This document shows positions 32,449 to 42,202 of a stretch of 64,000 nucleotides of DNA, piece after piece. The stretch is from PCPOR2b sp965220385. Its GTDB lineage: Bacteria > Poribacteria > WGA-4E > PCPOR2b. The position numbers and the translations under genes are program-made. The notes beneath the pieces were generated by a model. The model was given only the letters and a program-made list of their open reading frames with translations. It was not told the DNA's origin and made no database searches. How positions within the stretch are numbered: position 1 is the stretch's first letter; every line of letters begins with the position of its first letter. The stretch lies in the NCBI GenBank assembly GCA_965220385.1, contig OZ244825.1, positions 2,170,001-2,234,000 on the forward strand, given 5' to 3'.

Positions 32449-33678
32449 ATGAAAATTACGCATGTCGAAACAATGACCTTGGATATTCCCTTTTACGCTG
32501 ACCATGTTACCCGCGCTATGCAGCGGGCTCAGACCCACAATGAGCGTGTCCATCTGTGCCGCATTGAGACTGACAACGACATCGTTGGATATGGCGATGG
32601 CGGCGTTTCAGATGCGGACCGGCTGATTGGTCAGAATCCCTTCGTCATTATGAACGATGACTCCATCGGTTTTGGTGCACAACTGGCTGCGCTGGATATA
32701 GCGGGAAAAGCCGCCGGTGCCCCGGTGCACGCACTGTTGGGCGACAAAGTGCGAGATCGTTGCCCCATCTCTTGGTGGGATATTGACATGCCGCCAGAAG
32801 ACTGGGTTGCGGAAGCAAAGGAATCCCTCAAACGCGGCTACACCACCTTCAAGATGAAAGCCCGTCCGTGGCGCGACATCATCGAACAGATAGAGACGGT
32901 TGAAAAGGTTGTGCCGCTGGATTATAAGTTCGACATAGACTTCAACGGCTTCCTACTGACTCAGGCGAAAGCCGAAATCATCCTTCAGCAGCTTGACCCG
33001 CATCCCAATGTGGGGATGTACGAGAGCCCTTTCTATCTCCAGGAAGACCTGACAGGTGCCCGCATCCTCCGTGAACGTGTGTGCAAACCTATTGTTGAAC
33101 ACTTCCGCGAAGAGGTGCTTCATGCCCATTGCAGCGACGGCTTTGTAATCGGGGGCGGTGCCACGGTAACTCGGCACCATGCCACGCTCGCTGCCGCCTT
33201 CAACAAGCCTTTCTGGCTCCAATTGGTCGGCACCGGTATCACTACCGCCTTTGCCGTACATCTCGGTTCGGTTCTCTCACACGCCCAACTGCCCTATATC
33301 ACCTGCTTTGAGTTATGGGAACACAACCTGCTTAAAGGAGGACTTGAGGTGGTAGATGGGTTCATCGACGTGCCAGACACGCCGGGACTGGGTATTGAGG
33401 TTGATGAGAAAGCTGTTGAGAAGTATAAAGTTGAGTCAGGCACACCGACACCGACAGATTTATACCGTCAGAACAAACGTATTCTCCGCATCAGTTGGCC
33501 CGGCGTTGGAAGGAAACAGCGGGTGTGGGAGTTCACCAACGAGGGCAATTACCAACAGGCTTTCTACCAAGGCAACATCCCCGGCTTCGAGCGCGGCGTG
33601 AACTTGGAAGTCATTGAGGATGATAATAGCTCCGGTTTTCGGAAACAGCATGAGAAACTGGTTGCCCGTGGTCTATGA
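32449..33678 (+). CDS. Enolase-superfamily enzyme (mandelate racemase/muconate lactonising type)
   Basis: 409 aa. The N-terminal capping domain (ITHVETMTLDIPF) is followed by the barrel with FKMKARPW (a K-x-K-type base near 141), DIDFNG as first metal ligand and a YESPFY glutamate as second. The third ligand region is less clear (CSDGFVIGGGAT). A final GLGIEVDEKAVEKYKV segment is typical of MR-subgroup C-termini. These enzymes abstract a proton next to a carboxylate, usually dehydrating or epimerising sugar acids. The C-terminal extension of about 60 residues (RQNKRILRISWPG...) is longer than usual. It follows the M14 gene closely, with an AGGAGC site. Confidence 0.83.
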   Translation: MKITHVETMTLDIPFYADHVTRAMQRAQTHNERVHLCRIETDNDIVGYGDGGVSDADRLIGQNPFVIMNDDSIGFGAQLAALDIAGKAAGAPVHALLGDKVRDRCPISWWDIDMPPEDWVAEAKESLKRGYTTFKMKARPWRDIIEQIETVEKVVPLDYKFDIDFNGFLLTQAKAEIILQQLDPHPNVGMYESPFYLQEDLTGARILRERVCKPIVEHFREEVLHAHCSDGFVIGGGATVTRHHATLAAAFNKPFWLQLVGTGITTAFAVHLGSVLSHAQLPYITCFELWEHNLLKGGLEVVDGFIDVPDTPGLGIEVDEKAVEKYKVESGTPTPTDLYRQNKRILRISWPGVGRKQRVWEFTNEGNYQQAFYQGNIPGFERGVNLEVIEDDNSSGFRKQHEKLVARGL

Positions 33679-33734
33679 TCGCCCAATCCTGTCTAATTGA
33701 ATCTTTTCGATAGGTAAAAAATAGGAAATGGCTG

Positions 33735-35215
33735 ATGTTGTCAACGGTTGAACAAACCAGATTACGGTTATCAAAAAACACCGAAGCGAAGAAAAAGTCG
33801 CAGTTTGGTCAGTTTCTTACATCAGCAAGAACTGCGGCTTTCATGGCTAGTTTGTTCCCTGACAGCAAAGGTAGATGTCGCTTGCTTGACGCGGGAGCTG
33901 GAATTGGCTCGCTTTCTGCCGCTTTCTTGGACAGGTGGAATACTGCTGGTTTTGACTTTCAGCGTGTGGAACTCGATGCGTTCGAGATTGACGATTCTCT
34001 GTGTTCCTATTTGAGTCGAACATTGGAAAAATACAGAAACAATCCTCAGTTTATTTCAACAATCCGAAATGTCGATTTTATACATGCTGCCACAGATTGG
34101 CTTTCTGGAAGTTTTTTTGCTGAAGAATTCCAAAAATATACGCACGCCATCCTCAACCCACCTTACAAGAAATCAATAGTAATTCAGCCCATCGTTTGGC
34201 TTTACGCCGTGTTGGCATCGAAACGGTGAATTTGTATTCGGCTTTCGTGGCACTGGCTGTCGCGTTAACCGCCCCGGGTGGGCAAATTGTGGCAATCATC
34301 CCGCGTAGTTTCTGTAATGGTCCCTATTACCGTCCATTTCGTAATTTTATCTTTGAGCATGCAGCCATCCGGCACCTGCATCTTTTTGAGTTACGTAACA
34401 AAGCATTCAAGGAGGATAAAGTATTACAAGAGAATATTATTATCCGACTTGAACGTAGTGGACAACAAAGTATGGTCACAGTTTCCACTTCGGCAGATGA
34501 CACTTTCACAGATCTTAAGACTCAAAACTATCCGTTCAATCAAGTTGTTTTCCCCGAAGACCCGGAGCGATTTATTCGTGTACCATTAGCACCCAAAAGT
34601 AATATCAAACCAACTCTGACAAACCGCTACACGTTGGCAGATCTTGGCATCAACGTTTCGACCGGGCCAGTAGTTGACTTCCGGTTGAGAAAGCACTTGC
34701 GCGATATGCCGGAGGCAGGCACTGTTCCTTTGCTCTATCCATGCCACTTTAACGGTATTAGCACCAAATGGCCGGTTACTGATAAGAAAAAGCCAAACGC
34801 TATCCTACGCAACACTGATACCGAAAAATGGCTGTGTCCGAGCGGATTTTATTGTGTCGTGCGACGCTTCACTGCCAAGGAGGAAATGCGTCGAATCGTG
34901 GCAAGCGTAGTTGCTCCTAGTGCACTCGACAGCGCCCCCATGCTGGGAATTGAAAACCACTTAAATTTCTTCCACGAAAACAAGAGTGGATTATCGCCGG
35001 CCCTAGCACATGGACTGGCTGTATTCCTCAATTCAACCGCTATCGATGAATATTACCGGTGCTTCGGCGGTCATACGCAGGTCAACGTTACCGACCTAAG
35101 ACTTATGAAATATCCGAGCCGTGGTACTCTAATTGAAGTTGGCGAATGGGCGATGCAGCAAGAGCAACTCTCGCAGACCATGATTGATACCAAGCTAGAG
35201 GCTTTAGCCGAATGA
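33735..35215 (+). pseudogene. Type II DNA adenine methyltransferase (PstI/BsuBI-type), frameshifted
   Basis: It reads well as one about 493-codon Eco57I/BsuBI-like methylase if one base is restored. The first frame (33735-34229) has the opening SQFGQFLTSARTAAFMASLF, SAM motif LLDAGAGIGSLSAAF and catalytic motif NPPY (about 34155-34166). After AAGAAATC (34167-34174) the expected continuation INSNSAHRLALRRVGIETVNLYSAF lies in another frame that runs to 35215. A missing A in the run 34170-34172 explains it. The rest holds the IIPRSFCNGPYYRPFR and target-recognition regions. It is followed with a 4-base overlap by the endonuclease gene. It is either a real mutation or an assembly or read error. 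Confidence 0.82.
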
Positions 35216-36165
35216 ACACTAGGAGCGGGTACATCGAAGCTGCTCACCAGATTATCATTTCCCTGGGGCTTCCACGAGCACAACAAAATGAGCGTTCTGC
35301 TCTTTGTTTGTTGGCACTACTAAACCTTACTCCGGGCAAAGCTTGGTCTGATGCTGAAAATCCACTTGTGGGGATCACGCCGATCATCAATTGGGTGCGA
35401 GAGCACTACGACAAGGAATATGCGCCGAATACCCGAGAGACAATTCGTCGTCAAACGATGCATCAATTCTGTGATGCTGGCATCGCACTTTACAATCCGG
35501 ATAGACCGGATCGTCCAGTAAACAGTCCAAAGGCAGTCTATCAAATTGAGCCTGCTGCGCTAGCTCTGCTGCGTACCTTCAGCACCCCTACATGGCACGA
35601 TGCGCTGACAGCCTATCTGGCAGAGCGCGAAACGCTAGTAGCGCATTACGCTAGGGAGCGAGAGCAGGATCGGGTTCCGGTCGAGATTTTACCGGGACAG
35701 AAGATCACTCTTAGCCCCGGGGAGCACAGCGAATTGATTCGCGCCGTCATTGAGGATTTCGCTCCACGTTTCGCGCCGGGTAGTGTGTTGGTCTACGTTG
35801 GTGACACCGGAGACAAGTGGGGTTATTTTGACGCGGACTTATTGACCAAGCTGGGGGTCAATGTAGATTCTCACGGTAAAATGCCTGATGTGGTGCTGTA
35901 CTATGCTGAGAAAAATTGGTTGATTTTGATTGAGTCAGTTACCAGTCATGGACCCGTTGATGGCAAGCGGTATGACGAACTCAGCAATCTTTTTGCTGAA
36001 TCAAAGCCTGGATTGGTTTATGTAAGTGCTTTCCCAAACCGCGCCATTATGGGCAGGTATCTCGGCGAAATTGCGTGGGAAACCGAAGTGTGGGTGGCTG
36101 ATGCACCCTCCCATCTGATCCATTTTGACGGTACGCGTTTTCTTGGACCATACAATGCGTTATAA
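35212..36165 (+). CDS. BsuBI/PstI-family type II restriction endonuclease
   Basis: 317 aa. The C-terminal half matches BsuBI/PstI endonucleases, which cut CTGCAG. It has VLVYVGDTGDKWGYFD at about 192, then MPDVVLYYAEKNWLILIESVTSHGPVDGKR (D-x...E-x-V/K-type PD-(D/E)XK core), and FPNRAIMGRYLGEIAWETEVW near the end. The N-terminal half is a helical region with HQFCDAGIALYNPDRPDRPVNSPKAVY, also present in the family. The ATGA overlap with the methylase gene indicates coupled translation. It appears intact, whereas the methylase is broken; see findings. The recognition sequence is inferred from the family, not shown. Confidence 0.88.
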   Translation: MNTRSGYIEAAHQIIISLGLPRAQQNERSALCLLALLNLTPGKAWSDAENPLVGITPIINWVREHYDKEYAPNTRETIRRQTMHQFCDAGIALYNPDRPDRPVNSPKAVYQIEPAALALLRTFSTPTWHDALTAYLAERETLVAHYAREREQDRVPVEILPGQKITLSPGEHSELIRAVIEDFAPRFAPGSVLVYVGDTGDKWGYFDADLLTKLGVNVDSHGKMPDVVLYYAEKNWLILIESVTSHGPVDGKRYDELSNLFAESKPGLVYVSAFPNRAIMGRYLGEIAWETEVWVADAPSHLIHFDGTRFLGPYNAL

Positions 36166-36303
36166 TAATGTCAGTTGCTACTTATATGCAGACAATAAAA
36201 TTAAATTGACTTCTATGCTCGGAAATTAGGCATCTTGCCCGACCTACGCCGGGTGATAGGTGTATATCAATGAACCCATGACCCAAAAGAAAGGAGTGTT
36301 GTC

Positions 36304-38616
36304 ATGTCAGAATATACAGTTCTTGGCAAAAGACTACCCAGAGTCGATGCCCTTGAAAAAGTGACAGGTGTAGCCCAATATGGGGCTGATGTTCATCTGC
36401 CCGGTATGCTGCACGGGAAGTTCGTTCGTAGCAAACACGCGCACGCGAAGATTGTTAGTATCGATACCAGCGAAGCAGAGAAACTGCCCGGCGTAAGAGC
36501 AATTATCACCCAAGATGATGTCGAAAGTGGACGACGGGTGTTTGCTTCTGCCAAGGTCCTGTATCTTGGCGAGCCAATTGCAGCGGTTGCAGCAACAGAT
36601 CCGGATATCGCAGAGGAAGCTGCGGACCTAATCCAAGTCAACTACGAACCGCTCCCTGTTGTTCAAGACGTAACTGAGGCTATCGAGCCAGATGCACCAC
36701 GGCTCCACAACGGTGATACGAAAGATAGTCCCGCCCGCCGAGCAATTAGAGCGGACTTGAGAAAGCTTGAACGAGATGACTCACAAGACCACAGCGCAGA
36801 AATTGCCAAATTAAACGCCCAGTTGGAAGAGCTTAGGGACGAGGTCTACTATAACATCTCCGCCGAGACCCATACAGAGGTTGGCGATGTAGAGCAAGGC
36901 TTCGCTGAATCAGACCTTGTTGTAGAAAATACCTATGTCATTCCACGAGTGCATCAAACCTACATGGAGCCACACGTTTCGGTCGCCGATGTTGATTCCA
37001 CCGGCAAAGTCACGGTGTGGGCAAGCACACAAGGTCCCTTCGCCATCCGATCTGGCATCGCGGGAACGCTTGGGGTTCCGCTCAATCAGATTAACGTCAT
37101 TCCAACGATAATGGGCGGTGGGTTTGGCGGACGTTTTGGCGTCGCGCTGACGCATGTTCCTGCTGTGCTGCTCTCCCAAAAGACTGGCCGTCCAGTGAAG
37201 ATCCAGATGAGTCGCGAAGAGGAGTTCACCGATGGTCGTCCCGCGCCGGGTTGTGTCATTAAGTTGAAGACCGGCGTAAAAAGCGACGGTACAATCCATG
37301 CCCGTCAAGCACTTGCTTTTTGGGATTCGGGTTCTGTTTCGGGTGCTTCGATTGGTAGTACACTTCGTGTTCGGGGTGTCTATAAAATCCCGCACCTAAA
37401 GGTCGATGCGTATGGCGTCTATACAAACAAGTCAGGTACAGCCGCCTATCGTGCACCGGGTACGCCCCAAGCCGCGTTCGCAGGCGAATCTCAACTGGAT
37501 GACATTGCACGCAAACTCGGTATGGATCCGGTTGAATTTCGCATGAAAAATATGCGTGAAGAGGGCGATCCCATCCCCGGCGGCGGTCAACGCGGTGGAG
37601 CCAGCGAGCCCAAGGTTGGTTATAAGGAAACCCTGCAAGCCGTTGCCGATGCCGTTGACTGGAAGAACCGAACTACAGGACCCAATCAAGGGTGGGGTGT
37701 AGCAATCGGTGATTGGACAAACGGTTGTGGGCCCGGTGGGATGTTCGTTTCTATTCACGAAGATGGAAGCGCGCGAATCTTCCACGGTTCAATGGATATC
37801 AGCGGCACTGATACCGCGATCACCCAGATCGTTGCTGAGGTGTTGACCCTTCCTTACGAGGAGGTTGCGATCACCCGCGGCGATACCGATTCGGCGCCTT
37901 ACGCAACAGGCTCCGGCGGTAGCGTTGTTACCTTCACGATGGGGAATACCGCCAAAATCGCAGCCGAGGATACCCGGAAACGTATCCTTGAACTTGCTGC
38001 TGAACGGTTGAATACGGAGATTGATAATCTCAAGTTAGATGGGGGACAGGTCACTACAGTTGACGGTGATCCGCCGAAGTCGATTGGATTTGGTGAATTG
38101 GCTGCCTACAGTCTCTCAACAACGGGTGGTCCCATCGTTGGTAAAGGCTCATTTGCACGGCAACCGACGACACCTGCCCTCGCCGCACAGATCGCTAAAG
38201 TCGAGGTCGATACGGAGACTGGCAGAATCAAGGTGCTGAAAATGGCAGCCTCACAGGATGTCGGTTTTGCTATTAACCCGATGTCGGTTGAGGGGCAAAT
38301 CGAGGGTGGCACAGTACAAGGCTACGCTTGGGCGACCATGGAGGAGATGCAATATGACGAGAACGGCAGCGTAAATCCGGGTTTCGTCGATTACCGGGTA
38401 CCAACTACAGCAGACCTGCCCACTGTGGAATCGATTATCGTTGAAGTGGCAGCGCCCCAAGGACCGTTCGGTGCGAAGGGTGTCGGTGAACCGCCAATCA
38501 CGCCTACCTTAGCAACGATGGCGAATGCTGTTGCCGATGCAGTTGGCGTACGCATTACCGAGCTCCCAATGACACCAGAGCGCGTTGTTGATGCGATTAG
38601 CGGCAACGGTAAGTGA
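36304..38616 (+). CDS. Molybdenum hydroxylase large subunit (xanthine dehydrogenase/aldehyde oxidase/CoxL type)
   Basis: 770 aa. It binds the molybdopterin-cytosine-dinucleotide-type cofactor and hydroxylates an aromatic heterocycle, aldehyde or similar substrate. The N-terminal a/b hammerhead (about 12-120, LPRVDALEKVTGVAQYGADV) is followed by the MoCo-binding barrel domains with GGGFGGRFG near 277 and QRGGASEPKVGYKE. The active-site glutamate is E729 in GVGEPPITPTL. The stretch 140-185 (RADLRKLERDDSQDHSAEIAKLNAQLEEL) is an unusual charged coiled-coil insertion between the two domains. The FAD and 2Fe-2S partner subunits are not in the window, so it is an orphan or works with distant partners. 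AAAGGAGTGTTGTC stands before the start. Confidence 0.88.
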   Translation: MSEYTVLGKRLPRVDALEKVTGVAQYGADVHLPGMLHGKFVRSKHAHAKIVSIDTSEAEKLPGVRAIITQDDVESGRRVFASAKVLYLGEPIAAVAATDPDIAEEAADLIQVNYEPLPVVQDVTEAIEPDAPRLHNGDTKDSPARRAIRADLRKLERDDSQDHSAEIAKLNAQLEELRDEVYYNISAETHTEVGDVEQGFAESDLVVENTYVIPRVHQTYMEPHVSVADVDSTGKVTVWASTQGPFAIRSGIAGTLGVPLNQINVIPTIMGGGFGGRFGVALTHVPAVLLSQKTGRPVKIQMSREEEFTDGRPAPGCVIKLKTGVKSDGTIHARQALAFWDSGSVSGASIGSTLRVRGVYKIPHLKVDAYGVYTNKSGTAAYRAPGTPQAAFAGESQLDDIARKLGMDPVEFRMKNMREEGDPIPGGGQRGGASEPKVGYKETLQAVADAVDWKNRTTGPNQGWGVAIGDWTNGCGPGGMFVSIHEDGSARIFHGSMDISGTDTAITQIVAEVLTLPYEEVAITRGDTDSAPYATGSGGSVVTFTMGNTAKIAAEDTRKRILELAAERLNTEIDNLKLDGGQVTTVDGDPPKSIGFGELAAYSLSTTGGPIVGKGSFARQPTTPALAAQIAKVEVDTETGRIKVLKMAASQDVGFAINPMSVEGQIEGGTVQGYAWATMEEMQYDENGSVNPGFVDYRVPTTADLPTVESIIVEVAAPQGPFGAKGVGEPPITPTLATMANAVADAVGVRITELPMTPERVVDAISGNGK

Positions 38617-38846
38617 ATCCCCGATTCCACAAGCGCTATACCTGAAATGCTATAAATCCGTAGGCGGGGCATCCCCGATAAATCGGGATTCAAAGCAACT
38701 TGCCCCGCCCATAGCTCCTACGATGCTGTGTCCTATGGTAGAGCGCTCTGTTTCTTGTTTCAGTTCTAAAGTCCCAGCGGACGATATGTGTTTAGTGTGA
38801 AAATCTCTCAAGTCCCATAAACCACAATGTATCAGATGAAAGAACT
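38617..38846. repeat. Palindromic GTAGGCGGGGC repeat unit
   Basis: GTAGGCGGGGCATCCCCGAT (38658-38677) is partly inverted by TGCCCCGCCCATAGCTCCTA (38701-38720), with AAATCGGGATTCAAAGCAAC between. A near copy in the opposite sense is at 44404-44472 (GGGGCAAGTTGCTCTGAATC...). This is a dispersed repeat; no gene. Confidence 0.55.
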
Positions 38847-40142
38847 ATGACCGCCCAAGCACTTGCTGAATGGGTAATTGATGCCCGTCAGCGCACCTTC
38901 GATATTGTCGCAGATCTCACCGATGAACAGATAATGAGTCCATATCTTGCGATCGTCAACCCACTGCTGTGGGAAATCGGTCATGTGGCATGGTTCCAAG
39001 AAAAATGGGTGCTGCGAAATACGTGCAAACAGAAACCCATTCGTGGTGATGCAGACGCACTCTGGGATTCGATCGCGATCCCCCACGAAACACGGTGGGA
39101 CCTGCCCCTCCCTACTCGTGAGGGAACGTTAGGGTATATGCGAGACGTGCGAGATCAGATTGTAGATAGACTTCAACGCGGAGAAGTGAGCGATGAATTG
39201 GCGTATTTTGTGCGCTATACTACCTATCACGAAGATATGCACAATGAAGCGTTCACCTATACACGGCAGACCTTGGAATACACGCCACCCCGCTTTTCTG
39301 CTGTTCCTGAACGTCCCTCTGATATCGGTAGCGGCTCCTTGCCGGGCGATGTCGAAATTCCCGGCGGCACGTTGATGCTGGGGGCTTCGTCCGATGAACC
39401 TTTTATATTTGACAATGAGAAGTGGGCGCACCCTGTCGAAATCCAACCGTTCGCCATCGCGCGTGCGCCGGTAACTCAATCTGAGTTTGCCGCGTTCACT
39501 AACGATAGCGGGTACCTACGGAAAGAGTTATGGACTGAAGAAGGATGGGAATGGAAAAAGTCCGTAGATGCAACGCACCCCGTCTACTGGGGTACCTCAA
39601 ATAACGGTTGGCTACGTAGACATTTTGATAAATGGGTTTCACTCGAACCACACCTTCCGATTATCCATGTCAGTTACTACGAAGCGGACGCCTACTGTCG
39701 GTGGGCGGGACGTAGACTTCCAACGGAAGCGGAATGGGAAACCGCCGCTGCGGTCGAACCAAATCCAACGGGAAAGGGACTCTCTTCGCAGAAACGGCGC
39801 TTCCCTTGGGGAGATGAACCTCCGACGGCAGAACACGCGAACCTCAATTGGAGTGCGATGGGCTGCGTTGACGTAGGCGCGTATCCAAAAAGCGACAGTG
39901 CCTACGGCTGCCGGCAGATGATCGGAAACGTCTGGGAGTGGACCAGTACCCCCTTCCGGCCCTATCCCGGTTTTGAGATTGACCCTTACGAGGAATACTC
40001 CGAACCGTGGTTTGAGACCCGCAACGTGCTGCGTGGTGGCTGCTGGACAACCCGTTCGCGCCTCATCCGTAATACATGGCGTAACTTCTATACGCCAGAT
40101 CGGCGGGATGTCTTAGCGGGATTTCGGACCTGTGCAATCTAA
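38847..40142 (+). CDS. egtB: Ergothioneine biosynthesis protein EgtB (sulfoxide synthase)
   Basis: 431 aa. Joins an activated thiol (gamma-glutamyl-cysteine or cysteine) to trimethyl-histidine (hercynine), using non-haem iron and oxygen. The N-terminal DinB_2 domain has the iron-binding set: His in LWEIGHVAWFQEKW (about 47) and H-x3-H-x-E in YHEDMHNEAF (about 131-137). The C-terminal formylglycine-enzyme-like domain (about 170-430) has GGTLMLGASSDEPFIFDNEKWAHPVEIQPF-type opening pieces, RWAGRRLPTEAEWE, IGNVWEWTSTPF, and ends RGGCWTTRSRLIRNTWRNFYTPDRRDVLAGFRTC. Family usual length. egtD follows. A weak start context (AAAGAACT) is visible. Confidence 0.9.
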   Translation: MTAQALAEWVIDARQRTFDIVADLTDEQIMSPYLAIVNPLLWEIGHVAWFQEKWVLRNTCKQKPIRGDADALWDSIAIPHETRWDLPLPTREGTLGYMRDVRDQIVDRLQRGEVSDELAYFVRYTTYHEDMHNEAFTYTRQTLEYTPPRFSAVPERPSDIGSGSLPGDVEIPGGTLMLGASSDEPFIFDNEKWAHPVEIQPFAIARAPVTQSEFAAFTNDSGYLRKELWTEEGWEWKKSVDATHPVYWGTSNNGWLRRHFDKWVSLEPHLPIIHVSYYEADAYCRWAGRRLPTEAEWETAAAVEPNPTGKGLSSQKRRFPWGDEPPTAEHANLNWSAMGCVDVGAYPKSDSAYGCRQMIGNVWEWTSTPFRPYPGFEIDPYEEYSEPWFETRNVLRGGCWTTRSRLIRNTWRNFYTPDRRDVLAGFRTCAI

Positions 40143-40423
40143 ATCGGAGCATGCTAGCATTTGATGGGACGTAGGTTGGGTTGAACGATGATTAGGATGC
40201 TCTACCAGCGACCCCCGATTATAGATGAATGAAGTAAAACCCAACATCACCCCAGTAGGTCGGGTATGTTGCCCGATCCAGCGCCCAGCTAGTCCAGCAC
40301 GGCGAGGGCAATTCGTAGGGAACGCAGATCTGTGTTCCGTTTCTTCTAAGCTTGATGAATGCTGAGCAAGGATTGAAATTCACGTACGGCTCGGTGTTCA
40401 CTACTTTCACCCTGTGGCAGATA
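40143..40423. other. Intergenic stretch with GTTGGGTT/AACCCAAC repeat
   Basis: About 280 bases between egtB and egtD. ACGTAGGTTGGGTTGAACG (40170-40188) is answered by AAAACCCAACATCACC (40236-40251), a loose inverted repeat. This is long for an operon gap and may carry a promoter that I could not identify. No gene seen. Confidence 0.4.
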
Positions 40424-41428
40424 ATGACAGAACAAGCGATACCGAACGGTGTCAGCCTAATTCAGGCGCCCAAGCACAATCGGCAGCAATCGCTAAAGGA
40501 TGCGGTTGCAGAAGGATTCAAACGAACTCCAAAAAGTACCCCCGCTCTCTTCTTCTACGATGCCGCCGGTTCACAACTCTTTGAGCAGATTTGCAAACTT
40601 CCCGAATACTATCCAACGCGAACTGAGCATAAAATCTTAACGGACAATGCACCGGACATCGTCTCAATAGTTACCGGCGAAGTGGAACTCGTGGAGCTTG
40701 GCAGTGGAAGTTCCGCCAAAACACGAATTCTAATTGATGCAATCCTCGCCAATCAAACCCATCTCCACTACATACCGACCGACATTTCTACCGACTTTCT
40801 GCTCGAATCGTCCATTGCCCTCAAAAACGAATACGCGCCGCTGTCGGTCACGGCGATTGCAGCCGAGCACAACGATGCCCTTCAGTTATTGCCTGAGGGC
40901 GGTAGCCAATCCCGTCTTTTCCTTTTTCTGGGCAGCAACATCGGTAATTCTGAGCCGGAAGAGGCAGTCAGTTTCATCGGACAAATTCGCCGCCGAATGC
41001 GCTCGGAGGACTGCCTGCTGATAGGTTTTGACTTGGTGAAAGACCGTCAGGTGCTTTTTGACGCTTATAACGACAAGGCGGGAGTGACGGCGGAGTTCAA
41101 CAAAAACCTGCTGGTTCGGATTAACCGCGAGTTGGGCGGAGACTTTGAGGCCAACCGATTCGACCATCACGCACCGTTTGTCGAAGCGCATTCCCGCATC
41201 GAAATGCGCCTGATCAGTCGGTGTGCTCAGGCGGTTTATCTGGAACGTCTTGGACAAAGCTTCGATTTTGAAGAAGGCGAGTATATCCACACAGAAAATA
41301 GCTACAAATACACGCTTGACGGCTTTGAATCACTTTGTGAGGCGGCAGGTATGAAGATGCAAAAATACTGGCTTGATGAACACGGGTGGTTTGCCGTGGG
41401 GCTGTTCCACAGAGCCGGTGGAGGATAG
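40424..41428 (+). CDS. egtD: L-histidine N-alpha-methyltransferase EgtD
   Basis: 334 aa. Uses SAM to trimethylate the alpha-amino group of histidine, giving hercynine, the substrate of EgtB. The family hallmarks are KSTPALFFYDAAGSQLFEQICKLPEYYPTRTEH (split; about 42-72), the SAM-binding VELGSGSSAKTRILI (about 88-102) and the FLGSNIGNSEPEEA region (about 167). The C-terminal IEMRLISRCAQ and FEEGEYIHTENSYKYT complete the match. The ATG at 40424 lies just before the first family-like residues. An in-frame extension to 40352 exists but adds no homologous sequence. The ABC transporter ATPase starts 4 bases after the stop, so egtD is tightly linked to transport. Confidence 0.92.
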   Translation: MTEQAIPNGVSLIQAPKHNRQQSLKDAVAEGFKRTPKSTPALFFYDAAGSQLFEQICKLPEYYPTRTEHKILTDNAPDIVSIVTGEVELVELGSGSSAKTRILIDAILANQTHLHYIPTDISTDFLLESSIALKNEYAPLSVTAIAAEHNDALQLLPEGGSQSRLFLFLGSNIGNSEPEEAVSFIGQIRRRMRSEDCLLIGFDLVKDRQVLFDAYNDKAGVTAEFNKNLLVRINRELGGDFEANRFDHHAPFVEAHSRIEMRLISRCAQAVYLERLGQSFDFEEGEYIHTENSYKYTLDGFESLCEAAGMKMQKYWLDEHGWFAVGLFHRAGGG

Positions 41429-41432
41429 GAAC

Positions 41433-42185
41433 ATGAACGAGAGCAAAATAGCGCTGAGGGATGTCGAAATGCGTTTTGGCGATGTTGTCGCACTCCATTC
41501 GACCAACCTGCAGATCGCACCGGGGCAAACGACGGTGCTAATCGGTCCGAGCGGTTGCGGCAAATCCACAATCCTGCGGCTGATCATCGGCTTATTAACC
41601 CCGACAGCCGGGACAGTCGAGTTCGAGGGTGAGTCCGTTTCGCAAGCCAACATCCTCGCACTACGCCGCCGGATGGGGTACGTGATTCAAGATGGCGGAC
41701 TGTTTCCGCATTTGACCGCCGCCCAAAATGTGACCCTCATGGCACGGCACCTCCAACCCGCGCTCCAAGAGACCGAAATTCAAGCAAAACTTAACGAACT
41801 CTGTGAATTGACACGTTTCCCACAGGATGGGCTTGCTCGTTATGCTGTCGAACTCTCCGGCGGGCAGCGTCAGCGTGTCAGTCTGATGCGTGCGCTTGCT
41901 CTGGATCCTGATGTTCTGCTGCTTGACGAACCGCTTGGCGCGCTAGATCCGATGGTTCGTGCGTCCCTCCAAACGGAATTGAAAGAAATTTTCAACCGTC
42001 TTGGTAAAACCGTCCTTCTCGTTACGCACGACATGGCAGAAGCAGGCTATATAGGAGATAGCATCGTTCTCATGCGAGAAGGGCACGTTCTCCAACAGGG
42101 AACACTTGACGACCTCCGGGAGCGACCGGCTGACGATTTCGTTTCGGAATTCATTACCGCCCAGCGTAGTTTAGTCCAACTGTAA
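41433..42185 (+). CDS. ABC transporter ATPase (osmoprotectant/ergothioneine-transporter type)
   Basis: 250 aa. Walker A is GPSGCGKST (about 38-46), signature LSGGQRQRVSLMRALA, Walker B VLLLDEPLGALDP, with the family opening ALRDVEMRFGDVVAL. It fits the OpuCA/OpuAA-like family that drives quaternary-amine import; ATPases of recently described ergothioneine importers belong to the same family. The ATG at 41433 follows GAGGATAGG. The gene starts 4 bases after egtD and is followed after 17 bases by the fused binding-protein and permease gene. No CBS domains are present, so the osmosensing extension of OpuCA is missing. Confidence 0.85.
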   Translation: MNESKIALRDVEMRFGDVVALHSTNLQIAPGQTTVLIGPSGCGKSTILRLIIGLLTPTAGTVEFEGESVSQANILALRRRMGYVIQDGGLFPHLTAAQNVTLMARHLQPALQETEIQAKLNELCELTRFPQDGLARYAVELSGGQRQRVSLMRALALDPDVLLLDEPLGALDPMVRASLQTELKEIFNRLGKTVLLVTHDMAEAGYIGDSIVLMREGHVLQQGTLDDLRERPADDFVSEFITAQRSLVQL

Positions 42186-42202
42186 GATGGGATATAAAAA
42201 AG

